Below are positions 17,195-25,839 of a stretch of DNA of 61,767 nucleotides, piece by piece (within the stretch, counting starts at the first letter, position 1; the number at the start of each line of letters is the position of its first letter). The notes under the pieces are model-generated. The model was given only the letters and a program-made list of their open reading frames with translations. It was not told the origin of the DNA and made no database searches. Origin of the DNA: Suilimivivens sp964507235 (lineage in GTDB: Bacteria; Bacillota; Clostridia; Lachnospirales; Lachnospiraceae); the NCBI GenBank assembly GCA_964507235.1, contig CAZDPE010000003.1, forward strand, positions 1 to 61,767, in the 5' to 3' direction. The translations under genes were made by a program, and so were the position numbers.

Positions 17195-18185
17195 AATTTT
17201 GCAGGATAAGACAGAAGCTGAGAGCAGTATGTTAAGTATTGTGTATGGAGATGTTACCTTAGGAGTGCATGGCAGCAGCGGGGGAAAAGAATTTCACTAT
17301 ATTTTCTCTTATGCGGCAGGCGGACCGGAATCCATTGTAACAGACGGGAAGGAATGGCTGTATCGTTCACCGAAGCCCACATTCTGGAGGGCTGTTACGG
17401 ATAATGACAGAGGGAACAGATTTCCCCTAAAGAGCGGTATGTGGCTTTCTGCAGATACATTTATTCAATGTGTTTCAGCGGCAGTTTTAGTGGACGGAAA
17501 AGAGATTCCGCTTCCCTGCGCACCGGAAAATAATAAATATTCGGCAAAGGAAACAGCAGAAAGCATTCAAATTACTTACAGTTACGAAACCATTACATCT
17601 CCTGCAGCGCAGGTAACAGTATCTTATGAGGCAGGAAAGGAAGGAGATATACTGGTTCGTGTTCATTATTATGGAAAAGAAGGACTTCCCCAGCTTCCCG
17701 TATTCGGACTGCGGTTCATTATGCCCACCTGTGCGGATAAGTTTGTTTATGAGGGGCTTTCGGGCGAAACCTATCCCGACAGAAAAGCAGGAGGAATTCC
17801 GGGAATTTATGAAGTGGAAGGACTTCCTGTTACACCATATCTGGTACCTCAGGACTGCGGTATGCATATGGATACCAGGTGGGTGGAAATATTCAGGAGC
17901 AAAGTCCTTGATAATACAAATAAGGAAAGGAAGACCTCGGCCCTGCGGTTTGAAGCGGATAACAGGGGCTTTGCTTTTTCCTGTCTGCCTTACACAGCAG
18001 GAGAATTGGAAAACGCCGCTCATCAGGAAGAGCTGCCTCCGAAAAGGAGAACAGTTCTTTGCATATACGGTGCGGTAAGAGGCGTGGGAGGCATAAACAG
18101 CTGGGGGGCTGATGTGGAACCGGCTTACCATATAGATGCCGGAAAGGATATTGAGTATTCTTTTCAGATGAAACCTGTTTTTTAA
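17178..18185 (+). CDS. lacM: heterodimeric beta-galactosidase small subunit (LacM-type)
   Basis: 335 residues matching the beta-galactosidase small-chain domain (domain 5 of LacZ). From residue 20 it runs IVYGDVTLGVHG, IFSYAAGGPESI, KEWLYRSPKPTFWRAVTDNDRGN, all hallmarks of LacM. A later block, DRKAGG to MHMDTRWVEIF, and a C-terminal CIYGAVRGVGGINSWGADVEPAYHI match the small-subunit beta-sandwich that completes the active site. The ATG lies inside lacL with GTGAGG eight bases ahead, so translation is coupled. It is a true separate gene, not a frameshift: the N-terminus matches stand-alone LacM proteins. Its stop overlaps that of the convergent AEC gene by 4 bases. Confidence 0.88.
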   Translation: MDCTNRILQDKTEAESSMLSIVYGDVTLGVHGSSGGKEFHYIFSYAAGGPESIVTDGKEWLYRSPKPTFWRAVTDNDRGNRFPLKSGMWLSADTFIQCVSAAVLVDGKEIPLPCAPENNKYSAKETAESIQITYSYETITSPAAQVTVSYEAGKEGDILVRVHYYGKEGLPQLPVFGLRFIMPTCADKFVYEGLSGETYPDRKAGGIPGIYEVEGLPVTPYLVPQDCGMHMDTRWVEIFRSKVLDNTNKERKTSALRFEADNRGFAFSCLPYTAGELENAAHQEELPPKRRTVLCIYGAVRGVGGINSWGADVEPAYHIDAGKDIEYSFQMKPVF

Positions 18186-19138
18186 ATCAGCTGAAAGCTT
18201 TTCAGCAGAAACAGCCAGAAGGTCAGTGTAACGGAACTGAAAAAGGTAGTTGCCACAACTACGCTGGAGGTCAGAATCCCTTCATGCTTCATATTTTTAG
18301 CCATGATATAGCAGCTGACAGTGGTGGGAGAGCCCAGCATGACAAGAAGGGCGACCAGCTTTTCACTGCGAAAGCCCATGGCGGCGGCAAGAGGAAGAAA
18401 AAGAGCAGGCCAGAGCAGTAATTTAATAAAAGAGCAGGCAAGCGTTGGCTTTATTTCGGCCAGCGCTTTTTTGCTTTCAAAGCCGGCTCCTAAACCAAGC
18501 AGGGCAAGCGGCGTTGCAAGAACCGCAATATTGCTGATGGTTTTGGAAATGATTGCAGGAAAATCTATCCGGAGCAGAGAAACCGCCATACCTGCCAGAA
18601 TTCCCAGAATAATGGGATTGGTAATAATTTCTTTAACGGATTTTTTCAGTGCGGCACAAGGAAAGCCCCCGGACGTTTCCTTTTCCGGTGCAGTGAAGGA
18701 AAGAATCAAAACGGCTGCAATGTTGTAAAGAGGAACTGTTCCGATAATCATAAGGGGAGCCATTCCTGCATTTCCGTAAATATTCTGTATAAAAGCAATG
18801 CCGAGAACTGCGGCGCTGCTGCGGTAAGAGGCCTGCACAAATTCCCCCACAAGATTCTTTTTATGGTATACTTTGGATGTTATAATCCATGTGGAAGCAA
18901 TACAAAGCAAAGTGGCAAAGAAACAGAAAAGGACATAAGAAGTATCCCATACCTCATAGAAATCGGAACCGGAAATATCTTTAAACAAGAGTACGGGAAG
19001 TGTTATTTTATAATTAAAGGAATTTAAGGTTTTTATAAAGGGTTCATCCACGAATTTAAGATTTTTCAATAGGTATCCGATGACCATAACAAGAAATATG
19101 GGGATAGTTGCATTAAGGCTGAATATCAGGTTTTCCAT
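18182..19138 (-). CDS. AEC-family (auxin efflux carrier-like) transporter
   Basis: 318 residues with about ten hydrophobic segments arranged as two five-helix halves, typical of the AEC family (IPIFLVMVIGYLLKNLKFVDE at the start; KLVALLVMLGSPTTVSCYIMAKNM near the end). Members export or exchange organic acids or amino acids such as malate. The substrate here is not predictable. It is transcribed alone, converging on the uronate operon. The ribosome site is weak: the nearest GGAAGGA is about 16 bases upstream. Confidence 0.85.
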   Translation of the reverse strand: MENLIFSLNATIPIFLVMVIGYLLKNLKFVDEPFIKTLNSFNYKITLPVLLFKDISGSDFYEVWDTSYVLFCFFATLLCIASTWIITSKVYHKKNLVGEFVQASYRSSAAVLGIAFIQNIYGNAGMAPLMIIGTVPLYNIAAVLILSFTAPEKETSGGFPCAALKKSVKEIITNPIILGILAGMAVSLLRIDFPAIISKTISNIAVLATPLALLGLGAGFESKKALAEIKPTLACSFIKLLLWPALFLPLAAAMGFRSEKLVALLVMLGSPTTVSCYIMAKNMKHEGILTSSVVVATTFFSSVTLTFWLFLLKSFQLI

Positions 19139-19228
19139 AGCTGAATTTAATAATTCCTTCCATAATCTATTGTTAAAAAGTATAGGGAGGTTTTAGCATT
19201 TTGTCAAATAAACAGGAGAAAAGTAAAA

Positions 19229-19687
19229 ATGGATATTAAGTTGGAAATGATGATGATTATTTTAATAATTATGATATTGTTTGCACTGTTATGCGCACTG
19301 TTTTTTAAAGCGTTTCTGAAAAGACGCAGAGCGGCAGGGCAGATATTTGAGGATATGGAAGGCCATGAATTTGAATATTTCTGTGCGGATTTGTTGAGGA
19401 ATCACGGTTTTGATGAAGTGGAGGTTACAAAGGGAAGCGGTGATTACGGAATTGATATTCTGGCAGAGAAAGACGGCGTGACTTATGCCGTACAATGCAA
19501 GCGTTACGCTGCACCGGTAGGCGTGAGGGCGATTCAGGAGGCGTATGCGGGCAGAGATTATTATGACAGAATGGTAGGCGCTGTGATGACCAATCAATAT
19601 TTCACCACCCCGGCAGTAGAAGCTGCCAAAAAGCTGAAAATACTGCTTTGGGATGGCGGATATATTGAAAGTATGATGGAGGAATAG
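19229..19687 (+). CDS. membrane-anchored Mrr-like restriction endonuclease domain protein
   Basis: 152 residues. Residues 6-30 are one membrane helix followed by KRRR. Residues 40-150 are an Mrr-type PD-(D/E)XK nuclease fold: GHEFEYFCADLLRNHGFDEVEV, then SGDYGIDILAEKDG with the metal-binding Asp, then AVQCKRYAAPVGVRAIQEAYAG with the Q-x-K catalytic pair, and AVMTNQYFTTPAVEAAKKL. All catalytic positions are present. Family members cut modified DNA or act in DNA repair; the membrane-tethered form is widespread but poorly understood. Single gene, AGGAG nine bases before the start, convergent with the DUF885 gene eight bases downstream. Confidence 0.85.
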   Translation: MDIKLEMMMIILIIMILFALLCALFFKAFLKRRRAAGQIFEDMEGHEFEYFCADLLRNHGFDEVEVTKGSGDYGIDILAEKDGVTYAVQCKRYAAPVGVRAIQEAYAGRDYYDRMVGAVMTNQYFTTPAVEAAKKLKILLWDGGYIESMMEE

Positions 19688-19695
19688 AACTTTCC

Positions 19696-21516
19696 TTACG
19701 AAGCGTTCAGTTTGTTGTTTAATCCTGTAAAGTCAGAAGGTCCTGTTTCCAAAATGAATTTATGAAATCGGTATAGGGAAAATTCATCGCCCCAAAGAGC
19801 TTTTGCCTGTGTCTTAAGCAGTTCTATTTCCATATATCCCAGATAATATTTTAAATAATTAACGGGTTCTTCTACAATATATTCATAAACAGCTTTAGAG
19901 GAAGCTGTGTCTGTTATTCCGATACTCTGTAGTATTTCCTGAACCTGAGAGAAGGCGGCGCCGTCATAATGAATGGCAATATCCAGTAAAGAATACAGGC
20001 ATAAGTGGATATTGCGGTTCAGGCGGCAGGCCTCATAGTAGGAAGCTGCATAAGGATTTGCTTTTACTTGTTCCTGAGCATAAAAATAGGAAAGATTTTC
20101 CACATATAATGCCCAGCCTTCCACATAGCCGCCGTAATGGAGAAGATAGCGGATACAGGAACTGTCGTTTTGCTTTAAATATAATTGACTGTAAACCGTC
20201 TGGTACAGATGACCGGGATAGCCTTCGTGGGCCAGTGTAGTATAAAGAGTCAGGCTGTCAGGTTTGTTTTTGCCGTTGATATATATAATATTGCTGCTCA
20301 TATCATCTATGGGCGGTGTAAGATAATAAGCCGGGCTGCAGTAATCTTCCATAGAAGGAGAAACGCTTTTTACAGTGACGGAAGTTGTAAAGTCGCTGCC
20401 GGTTACGGGAAAGGCGGGAAAATCGTCCGCCATTTGGTATTGTAAATCCGTCAGCATATCCGCAGGGGTACTTACAGGTAAATCATAAGAGGAAGCAAGG
20501 GCAGTGTCTGCTATCTCCGGATAACTGGAAATAAGAGTCAGCATGGCATTATAATTGTTCTGAAAGTCTTCGTACAGCAGCCGTTTAATTTCGGATACAG
20601 GACGGTCGCTTCCTGTGGTGGATGAGAGCAGATATTCATAGTAATCTCTGCCCTGCGGAAAATAATAAAGGCCCTGCTTGTTTTTCCCTGTATTTTCCAG
20701 AAGGGTAAAAGTATCCGCTGCCAGCTCATAAGCCGGCTGAACGACAGTAGTCAGCAGTCTGTCGTTTTCGGAAATATACTGGTTTGCTTCCTCCGCAGTA
20801 ATCAGACCGTTTTCTGTTAAGGCTGATATTCGTTCTTCAAAGGTGGTATGAAGAAAATGCGTTCCTTCTGCCAGCTGTTTTTTATCCATAATCGAGTCGC
20901 ATTGTTCAATAACCCTGGCTGCGGAGTAATCCGCCATAAACAGTCCGGCGTCAGATTTTTCCGTTTCATAAAGTAAAAGACCTTCAAAATATTCGTCTGT
21001 CTGATCCAGAATAGAGAGATAATCCTCGATATCCTGTTTCCTGCGGAAGGTATAATCTGCAAGAAGGATGGGAAGTCCTGACTGAATGCCGGAGTTCGCA
21101 GAAAAGGGTTCAGCATAATAGTCAAATTCCGTACCTGACAGCCTTCGGATTAAATAGCGGTTTAATAGGTCATAAGTATAGGAATCTGATTCACTAAGCA
21201 AATTTCTGGATATATGGGACAAAGAAGAGAGCATTTTCAGAATTTGAGCCTTATCATCGGAAGCGGCTTCTTTGCCTGTATAACAGGGAAGCGCGGCCTT
21301 TTCATCCAGGCTGTAATTCTCGGGATATGCAAGGGTATAGTGAAGGCTTAAGGTATCGCCGGAGAGTTCGGATATAAATAGATTTTTGGCAAATATCCTG
21401 AATCGGATTTTATCACCGATAAAAAAATAAATGGAGAAAAGAGCGGCAAGTAAAAGAATGATAAGGGCCGGATAGATATACCATTGTTTAATATTTATTT
21501 TCTGTTTATTCTGCAC
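19696..21516 (-). CDS. membrane-anchored DUF885 protein (putative metallopeptidase)
   Basis: 606 residues from a GTG at 21516, chosen because CGAGG lies nine bases ahead and because it places one membrane anchor (WYIYPALIILLLAALFSIYFFI) at residues 10-31. The frame stays open upstream to 21627 but without a ribosome site. The rest is extracytoplasmic DUF885, with the family hallmark TLAHEGYPGHLYQ, an HExxxH-like zinc-site signature, and the conserved EGWALYVENLSYF and LNRNIHLCLYSLLDIAIHY blocks. DUF885 proteins are suspected zinc peptidases; no substrate is known here. It is monocistronic and convergent with the Mrr-like gene. Confidence 0.8.
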   Translation of the reverse strand: MQNKQKINIKQWYIYPALIILLLAALFSIYFFIGDKIRFRIFAKNLFISELSGDTLSLHYTLAYPENYSLDEKAALPCYTGKEAASDDKAQILKMLSSLSHISRNLLSESDSYTYDLLNRYLIRRLSGTEFDYYAEPFSANSGIQSGLPILLADYTFRRKQDIEDYLSILDQTDEYFEGLLLYETEKSDAGLFMADYSAARVIEQCDSIMDKKQLAEGTHFLHTTFEERISALTENGLITAEEANQYISENDRLLTTVVQPAYELAADTFTLLENTGKNKQGLYYFPQGRDYYEYLLSSTTGSDRPVSEIKRLLYEDFQNNYNAMLTLISSYPEIADTALASSYDLPVSTPADMLTDLQYQMADDFPAFPVTGSDFTTSVTVKSVSPSMEDYCSPAYYLTPPIDDMSSNIIYINGKNKPDSLTLYTTLAHEGYPGHLYQTVYSQLYLKQNDSSCIRYLLHYGGYVEGWALYVENLSYFYAQEQVKANPYAASYYEACRLNRNIHLCLYSLLDIAIHYDGAAFSQVQEILQSIGITDTASSKAVYEYIVEEPVNYLKYYLGYMEIELLKTQAKALWGDEFSLYRFHKFILETGPSDFTGLNNKLNAS

Positions 21517-21630
21517 GAAGAAAACCTCGGAGTATGCTTTCATTTGATTATATGAAGCAAAATCGCTGAAAAGTACTGTAATATCAAAGAGCAGTCGTAA
21601 AGAGCAATTCATGCAGGAAATGAGCAATAA

Positions 21631-21659
21631 TTGAAAAGTAATTAGCAGAATTCTGATAT
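21631..21659 (+). promoter_or_regulatory. candidate promoter of the transketolase operon
   Basis: TTGAAA (21631-21636) and GATATA (21654-21659) are 17 bases apart, about 145 bases ahead of the transketolase start. The leader then contains palindromic repeat copy B (21745-21790). Confidence 0.3.
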
Positions 21660-21744
21660 AGACGCTTATTTGAAAATATGCTAATATATTGAAAGGAATT
21701 TTACAATCTAAGGTATTTCCACAAAAAATTTATATGAAATGTAT

Positions 21745-21790
21745 TTTTATTCATGACAATGGAAAGTCAGCAAACAGTCTTTCCTTGTTG
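21745..21790. repeat. palindromic repeat element, copy B
   Basis: ACAATGGAAAG (21756-21766) pairs with CTTTCCTTGT (21779-21788) with one bulge. The unit and its TTTTATTCATG flank match copy A at 3288-3335, with two single-base gaps and a handful of substitutions concentrated in the loop. It ends nine bases before the AACGGAGG ribosome site region of the transketolase gene, so the hairpin could influence translation. Confidence 0.6.
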
Positions 21791-21804
21791 GAACGGAGGT
21801 AATC

Positions 21805-22647
21805 ATGAATAATCTGGAGCTCAGAAAAGCTGCCAATGAGGTGCGCAAGGGTATCGTAACGGCAGTACACAGTGCAAAGGCAGGTCATCCCGGCGGTTCC
21901 CTGTCAGCAGCAGATATCTATACATATCTGTATTTTGAAGAAATGAATATTGATCCGGCAAATCCCAAAATGGAAAACAGGGATCGTTTTGTATTGTCCA
22001 AGGGACATACTGCTCCCGGCCTATATTCTACTCTGGCCAACAGAGGATATTTTCCGGTAGAGGATTTGACAACGCTTCGTAAGCTTGGTTCTTACCTGCA
22101 GGGACATCCCAGCATGCAGTACATTCCCGGTGTTGATATGTCAAGCGGCTCCCTGGGACAGGGCATCTCGGCAGCGGTTGGTATGGCGCTTGCTGCCAGG
22201 ATGGATAATAAGGATATCAGGGTCTATACACTTCTTGGAGATGGTGAGCTTGAAGAAGGCCAGGTATGGGAAGCATCCATGTTTGCAGGACACCGCAAGC
22301 TTGATAATCTTGTTGTGATTGTGGATAATAACGGTTTACAGATAGACGGGCCGATTTCTGATGTATGTTCTCCGTATCCTATTGATAAGAAATTTGAAGC
22401 TTTTAATTTCCATGTAATTAATGTGGATGCTCATGATTTTGATGCAATTCGTGCAGCTTTCAAAGAAGCACGTGAAACGAAGGGAATGCCTACAGCCATT
22501 ATTGCCCACAGCTTAAAGGGTAAGGGTGTGTCCTTTATGGAAGGAAGCGTTGACTGGCACGGAAAGGCGCCTAATGATGAACAATATGCAGTAGCGATGG
22601 CGGATCTTGAAAAAATCAGTGAAGAATTAAGCAAGGAGGAAGCATAA
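21805..22647 (+). CDS. transketolase, N-terminal subunit
   Basis: 280 residues, the thiamine-diphosphate-binding half of transketolase: SAKAGHPGGSLSAADIYTYLYF, SKGHTAPGLYSTLANRG, LGQGISAAVGMALAARM and the cofactor/metal motif GDGELEEGQVWEASMFAGH with NNG following. It works with the C-terminal subunit encoded by the next gene, which begins on the last base of this one. Together they move two-carbon units between pentose and hexose phosphates in the cytosol. Split transketolases are usual in Clostridia. Ribosome site GGAGG six bases ahead. Confidence 0.93.
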   Translation: MNNLELRKAANEVRKGIVTAVHSAKAGHPGGSLSAADIYTYLYFEEMNIDPANPKMENRDRFVLSKGHTAPGLYSTLANRGYFPVEDLTTLRKLGSYLQGHPSMQYIPGVDMSSGSLGQGISAAVGMALAARMDNKDIRVYTLLGDGELEEGQVWEASMFAGHRKLDNLVVIVDNNGLQIDGPISDVCSPYPIDKKFEAFNFHVINVDAHDFDAIRAAFKEARETKGMPTAIIAHSLKGKGVSFMEGSVDWHGKAPNDEQYAVAMADLEKISEELSKEEA

Positions 22648-23588
22648 TGGCAGATGTAAAGAAAATTGCAACCAGAGAAAGCTATGGTAATGCGCTTGTA
22701 GAGCTGGGGGCAGAATATCCGAATCTTGTAGTATTAGATGCTGACCTTGCAGCAGCAACCAAAACAGGCGTATTTAAGAAGGCATATCCCGACAGGCATA
22801 TTGACTGCGGTATTGCAGAGTGCAATATGGTAGGTATTGCAGCAGGCTTATCCACCATGGGGAAAATTCCTTTTGTCAGCAGTTTTGCCATGTTTGCAGC
22901 AGGAAGAGCTTTTGAACAGGTCAGAAATTCCGTAGGATATCCTCACCTGAATGTAAAAATCGGGGCTACCCATGCAGGAATTACCGTAGGTGAAGACGGC
23001 GCTTCCCATCAGTGCAATGAAGATATTGCATTGATGAGAACTATTCCCGGAATGGTAGTTATGTGTCCTGCCGATGATGTGGAAGCAAAGGCAGCAGTCA
23101 GGGCGGCAGTAGAGCATGAAGGACCTGTGTATATCAGATTCGGCCGTGCAGCATGTCCTGTTATCAATGATAAACCCGACTATAAATTTGAAATCGGTAA
23201 GGGCACTGTAGTAAGAGAAGGAACTGATGTTACAATTGCAGCTACCGGTATCTGTGTCGGCAGTGCGCTTGAAGCAGCTGACCTGCTTGCGGCAGAGGGT
23301 ATCAGTGCAGAAGTTATTAATATTTGTACCATTAAGCCTTTGGATGAAGAAATTATCATTAATTCAGCAAAGAAAACAGGTAAAGTGGTAACTGCTGAAG
23401 AGCATTCGGTTATCGGCGGTCTTGGAAGTGCTGTTTGTGATGCGCTCTGCAAGTCATGCCCCGTTCCCGTTAAAAAAATAGGAATGCAGGATGTATTTGG
23501 AGAATCAGGTTCGGCAGCGGCTTTAGTTGAGAAATATAAACTGGACGGCAAAGGAATTTACGAACAGATTAAGGATTTTTTGAAATAA
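22647..23588 (+). CDS. transketolase, C-terminal subunit
   Basis: 313 residues: the pyrimidine-binding and C-terminal domains of transketolase. Visible motifs are RESYGNALVELGAEYPNLVVLDADL (in pieces), CGIAECNMVGIAAGLSTMGKIPF with the catalytic Glu of the pyrimidine domain, HAGITVGEDGASHQ and SVIGGLGSAV. Start overlaps the N-terminal subunit stop (TAATGG), with GGAGG ahead inside that gene. Followed 38 bases later by rpe, so the three genes form a non-oxidative pentose phosphate unit. Confidence 0.93.
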   Translation: MADVKKIATRESYGNALVELGAEYPNLVVLDADLAAATKTGVFKKAYPDRHIDCGIAECNMVGIAAGLSTMGKIPFVSSFAMFAAGRAFEQVRNSVGYPHLNVKIGATHAGITVGEDGASHQCNEDIALMRTIPGMVVMCPADDVEAKAAVRAAVEHEGPVYIRFGRAACPVINDKPDYKFEIGKGTVVREGTDVTIAATGICVGSALEAADLLAAEGISAEVINICTIKPLDEEIIINSAKKTGKVVTAEEHSVIGGLGSAVCDALCKSCPVPVKKIGMQDVFGESGSAAALVEKYKLDGKGIYEQIKDFLK

Positions 23589-23626
23589 ACAATAAATAAA
23601 AAATAGTTTTAGATATGGAGATAGAT

Positions 23627-24298
23627 ATGTACATTTTAGCGCCATCCCTTCTTGCAGCGGATTTCAGTATATTAGGACAACAAATAAAAGAAACAGAAAA
23701 GCAGGGCGCAGAGTATCTTCATATCGATGTTATGGATGGGGTATTTGTTCCAAGCATTTCATTCGGAATGCCCTTAATCAAATCAATCAAAGAGGTAAGC
23801 AGTCAGTTTTTTGATGTACATTTGATGATCGTAGACCCCATACGTTATATTAAAGATTTTGCGGAATGTGGTGCCGATGGCATCACATTCCATTTGGAAG
23901 CGGCTGAAAATGCAGATGCTGTTATTGATAAGATTCATGAATCCGGTCTGCAAGCGGGAATTTCCATTAAGCCCGGCACATCTGTGGAAGCAGTTTATCC
24001 CTACCTTACAAAGGTTGAAATGGTTTTAATCATGAGCGTGGAGCCCGGCTTTGGCGGGCAAACCTTTATGCCGGAGGCTTATGAAAGAATCAGGCAGCTC
24101 AGAAAGCATATTGATGAAAACAGGCTGCCGGTTAAAATAGAAGTAGACGGCGGCGTCGGAAAGAAAAATGTAAGGGAAGTTATTGCAGCGGGAACCGATA
24201 TTTGTGTTGCAGGATCTGCTGTATTTAAGAAACGCAGTATCAGTGAGAATATTTCTTACTTTATGGAAGCGTTTCAGGAATATAATAAAGGGAGATGA
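23627..24298 (+). CDS. rpe: ribulose-phosphate 3-epimerase
   Basis: 223 residues from the ATG at 23627, which has GGAG six bases ahead; an earlier in-frame ATG at 23615 overlaps that site. A TIM barrel with APSLLAADFSILGQQ, HIDVMDGVFVPSISFG, DVHLMIVDP, MSVEPGFGGQTFM and EVDGGVGKKN, carrying the His/Asp metal ligands and phosphate site. It interconverts ribulose 5-phosphate and xylulose 5-phosphate, feeding the transketolase encoded just upstream. Confidence 0.95.
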   Translation: MYILAPSLLAADFSILGQQIKETEKQGAEYLHIDVMDGVFVPSISFGMPLIKSIKEVSSQFFDVHLMIVDPIRYIKDFAECGADGITFHLEAAENADAVIDKIHESGLQAGISIKPGTSVEAVYPYLTKVEMVLIMSVEPGFGGQTFMPEAYERIRQLRKHIDENRLPVKIEVDGGVGKKNVREVIAAGTDICVAGSAVFKKRSISENISYFMEAFQEYNKGR

Positions 24299-24309
24299 AG
24301 AAAATTCTA

Positions 24310-24336
24310 AGGCACATTGTGTGTCTGGGATTTTTT
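24310..24336 (+). terminator. Rho-independent terminator after rpe
   Basis: AGGCACA (24310-24316) pairs with TGTGTCT (24320-24326), one G-U pair, three-base loop; a run of six T follows at 24331-24336 after GGGA. A modest terminator between rpe and the methionine aminopeptidase gene. Confidence 0.45.
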
Positions 24337-24383
24337 CTTTGTGAAAAAGAAAATATTACAATTCAAAATTATGGGAGAACAGA

Positions 24384-25256
24384 ATGGAAAAGTTAGGAAG
24401 AAATGATCATTGCTGGTGCGGCAGCGGGAAAAAATATAAAAACTGTCATATGGCAATGGATGAAAAGATTCATCATTATGAACTGGAAGGACACATTGTT
24501 CCCAGACATGATATGTTAAAAGACCGGGAACAGATAGAAGGAATTAAAGAAAGCAGTGTAATTAATATAGCTGTGCTTGATGAAGTGGCTAAAATGATTG
24601 GTCCCGGAGTGACTACGGAAGAAATTGATAAGCTGGTTTATGATGTGACTACAAGAATGGGAGGGATTCCGGCTCCCTTAAATTATGAAGGATTTCCGAA
24701 GAGCGTATGTACCTCCATCAATGAGGTAGTATGTCATGGTATTCCTTCGCCTGACAGGATACTGCAGGAGGGGGATATTGTAAACGTAGATGTTTCCACT
24801 ATATATAAAGGATATTTTTCTGATTCCTCCCGAATGTTCTGCATCGGTGAAGTGAGTGAGGAAAAAAAGAAGCTGGTCCAGGTGACAAAGGAATGTGTCG
24901 AATTAGGACTCGAACAGGTAAAGCCCTGGAATTTTCTCGGAGATATGGCCCAGGTCATCAATGACCATGCGAAAGCAAACGGATACAGTGTCGTGGTGGA
25001 TATCGGAGGTCACGGTGTGGGGCTTGAGTTCCATGAAGAGCCTTTTGTCAGTTATGTAACGAAGGCCGGGACGGAGATGCTGATGGTACCGGGTATGGTG
25101 TTTACAATAGAACCTATGGTTAATATGGGAACTTCGGAAATTTATATTGATGATGAGGATGGATGGACAGTTTATACCGCAGACGGAAAACCTTCGGCGC
25201 AATGGGAAATAACGGTTGCCGTTACGGAAGACGGATATGAGGTTTTGACCTATTAA
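24384..25256 (+). CDS. map: type I methionine aminopeptidase with N-terminal SEC-C zinc motif
   Basis: 290 residues. Residues 5-22 are a SEC-C motif (GRNDHCWCGSGKKYKNCH) that binds zinc and is known from SecA tails; some clostridial methionine aminopeptidases carry it and it may dock to the ribosome. The rest is the pita-bread peptidase with metal ligands in VNVDVSTIYKGYFSDSSRMF (two Asp), GGHGVGLEFHEEPF (His), FTIEPMVNMG (Glu) and QWEITVAVTEDG (Glu). It removes the initiator Met from new proteins. GGGAGAAC is the ribosome site. It stands outside the usual ribosomal-protein operon, so a second map gene elsewhere is likely. Confidence 0.93.
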   Translation: MEKLGRNDHCWCGSGKKYKNCHMAMDEKIHHYELEGHIVPRHDMLKDREQIEGIKESSVINIAVLDEVAKMIGPGVTTEEIDKLVYDVTTRMGGIPAPLNYEGFPKSVCTSINEVVCHGIPSPDRILQEGDIVNVDVSTIYKGYFSDSSRMFCIGEVSEEKKKLVQVTKECVELGLEQVKPWNFLGDMAQVINDHAKANGYSVVVDIGGHGVGLEFHEEPFVSYVTKAGTEMLMVPGMVFTIEPMVNMGTSEIYIDDEDGWTVYTADGKPSAQWEITVAVTEDGYEVLTY

Positions 25257-25282
25257 GAGGAAGGATACGGATTGAGAGAAAG

Positions 25283-25813
25283 ATGAATCGGATTGGTATG
25301 AAGGTTTTACCTGTTGTTTTGCTGATATGGCCTTATTTGTTTATAGCTGTTCTCATGGCAGGAAGTGCGAATGAAGCTTTATATTCAAAATTAATCTGGG
25401 GATATATTGCCATGACAGTTGTTGTTTATGTCATGAATATTGTGAATGCCTGTTTGTATAAAGGAAATAATGCCTGTTATGAGCTTGCTTTCTTTAATAT
25501 GATAATCAAGCTTTTGCAGATTCCGTTTTATCTGGTTGTATTTTTGTCAGGAGCGGCAATGTTTTTGGCGATGGTCGTTCCTGCGCTGATATTCATAAGC
25601 CCGGTTATTATATTTATATTATTTGTAATTGATTTGCTGCTATTGATAACAACATCTATGTATGGAGTAAACGCTTTGGTCCGCGCGGGGAAGCAGGGCA
25701 TAATGTCGAAAAAATCTGCGCTGGTGCATGGGATTCTGCATTTCTTTTTTGTGGCAGATGTTATCAGCTCTGTTTGGGTGTTTGTGAAGGTGAGGAAAGG
25801 GAAGCTTTCATGA
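25283..25813 (+). CDS. small integral membrane protein, function unknown
   Basis: 176 residues with four to five membrane segments (VLPVVLLIWPYLFIAVLMAG; LIWGYIAMTVVVYVMNIVNA; the long hydrophobic stretch at residues 72-125) and a basic C-terminus. It resembles the uncharacterised DUF6652-type proteins of Clostridia, but I hold that assignment loosely. It starts 26 bases after map with only a weak ribosome site and is probably co-transcribed with it. Confidence 0.6.
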   Translation: MNRIGMKVLPVVLLIWPYLFIAVLMAGSANEALYSKLIWGYIAMTVVVYVMNIVNACLYKGNNACYELAFFNMIIKLLQIPFYLVVFLSGAAMFLAMVVPALIFISPVIIFILFVIDLLLLITTSMYGVNALVRAGKQGIMSKKSALVHGILHFFFVADVISSVWVFVKVRKGKLS

Positions 25814-25839
25814 TAACAGGATTTCTGTCAAAAACCTAC

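Noticed and set aside
15248..18185. lacL/lacM as a lacZ gene broken by a frameshift
   Set aside because: The second chain begins with sequence typical of stand-alone LacM proteins, has its own ribosome site, and the 17-base overlap fits natural lacLM pairs.
21805..23588. Split transketolase as an oddity
   Set aside because: Two-gene transketolases are common in Clostridia and archaea, and both halves are complete.
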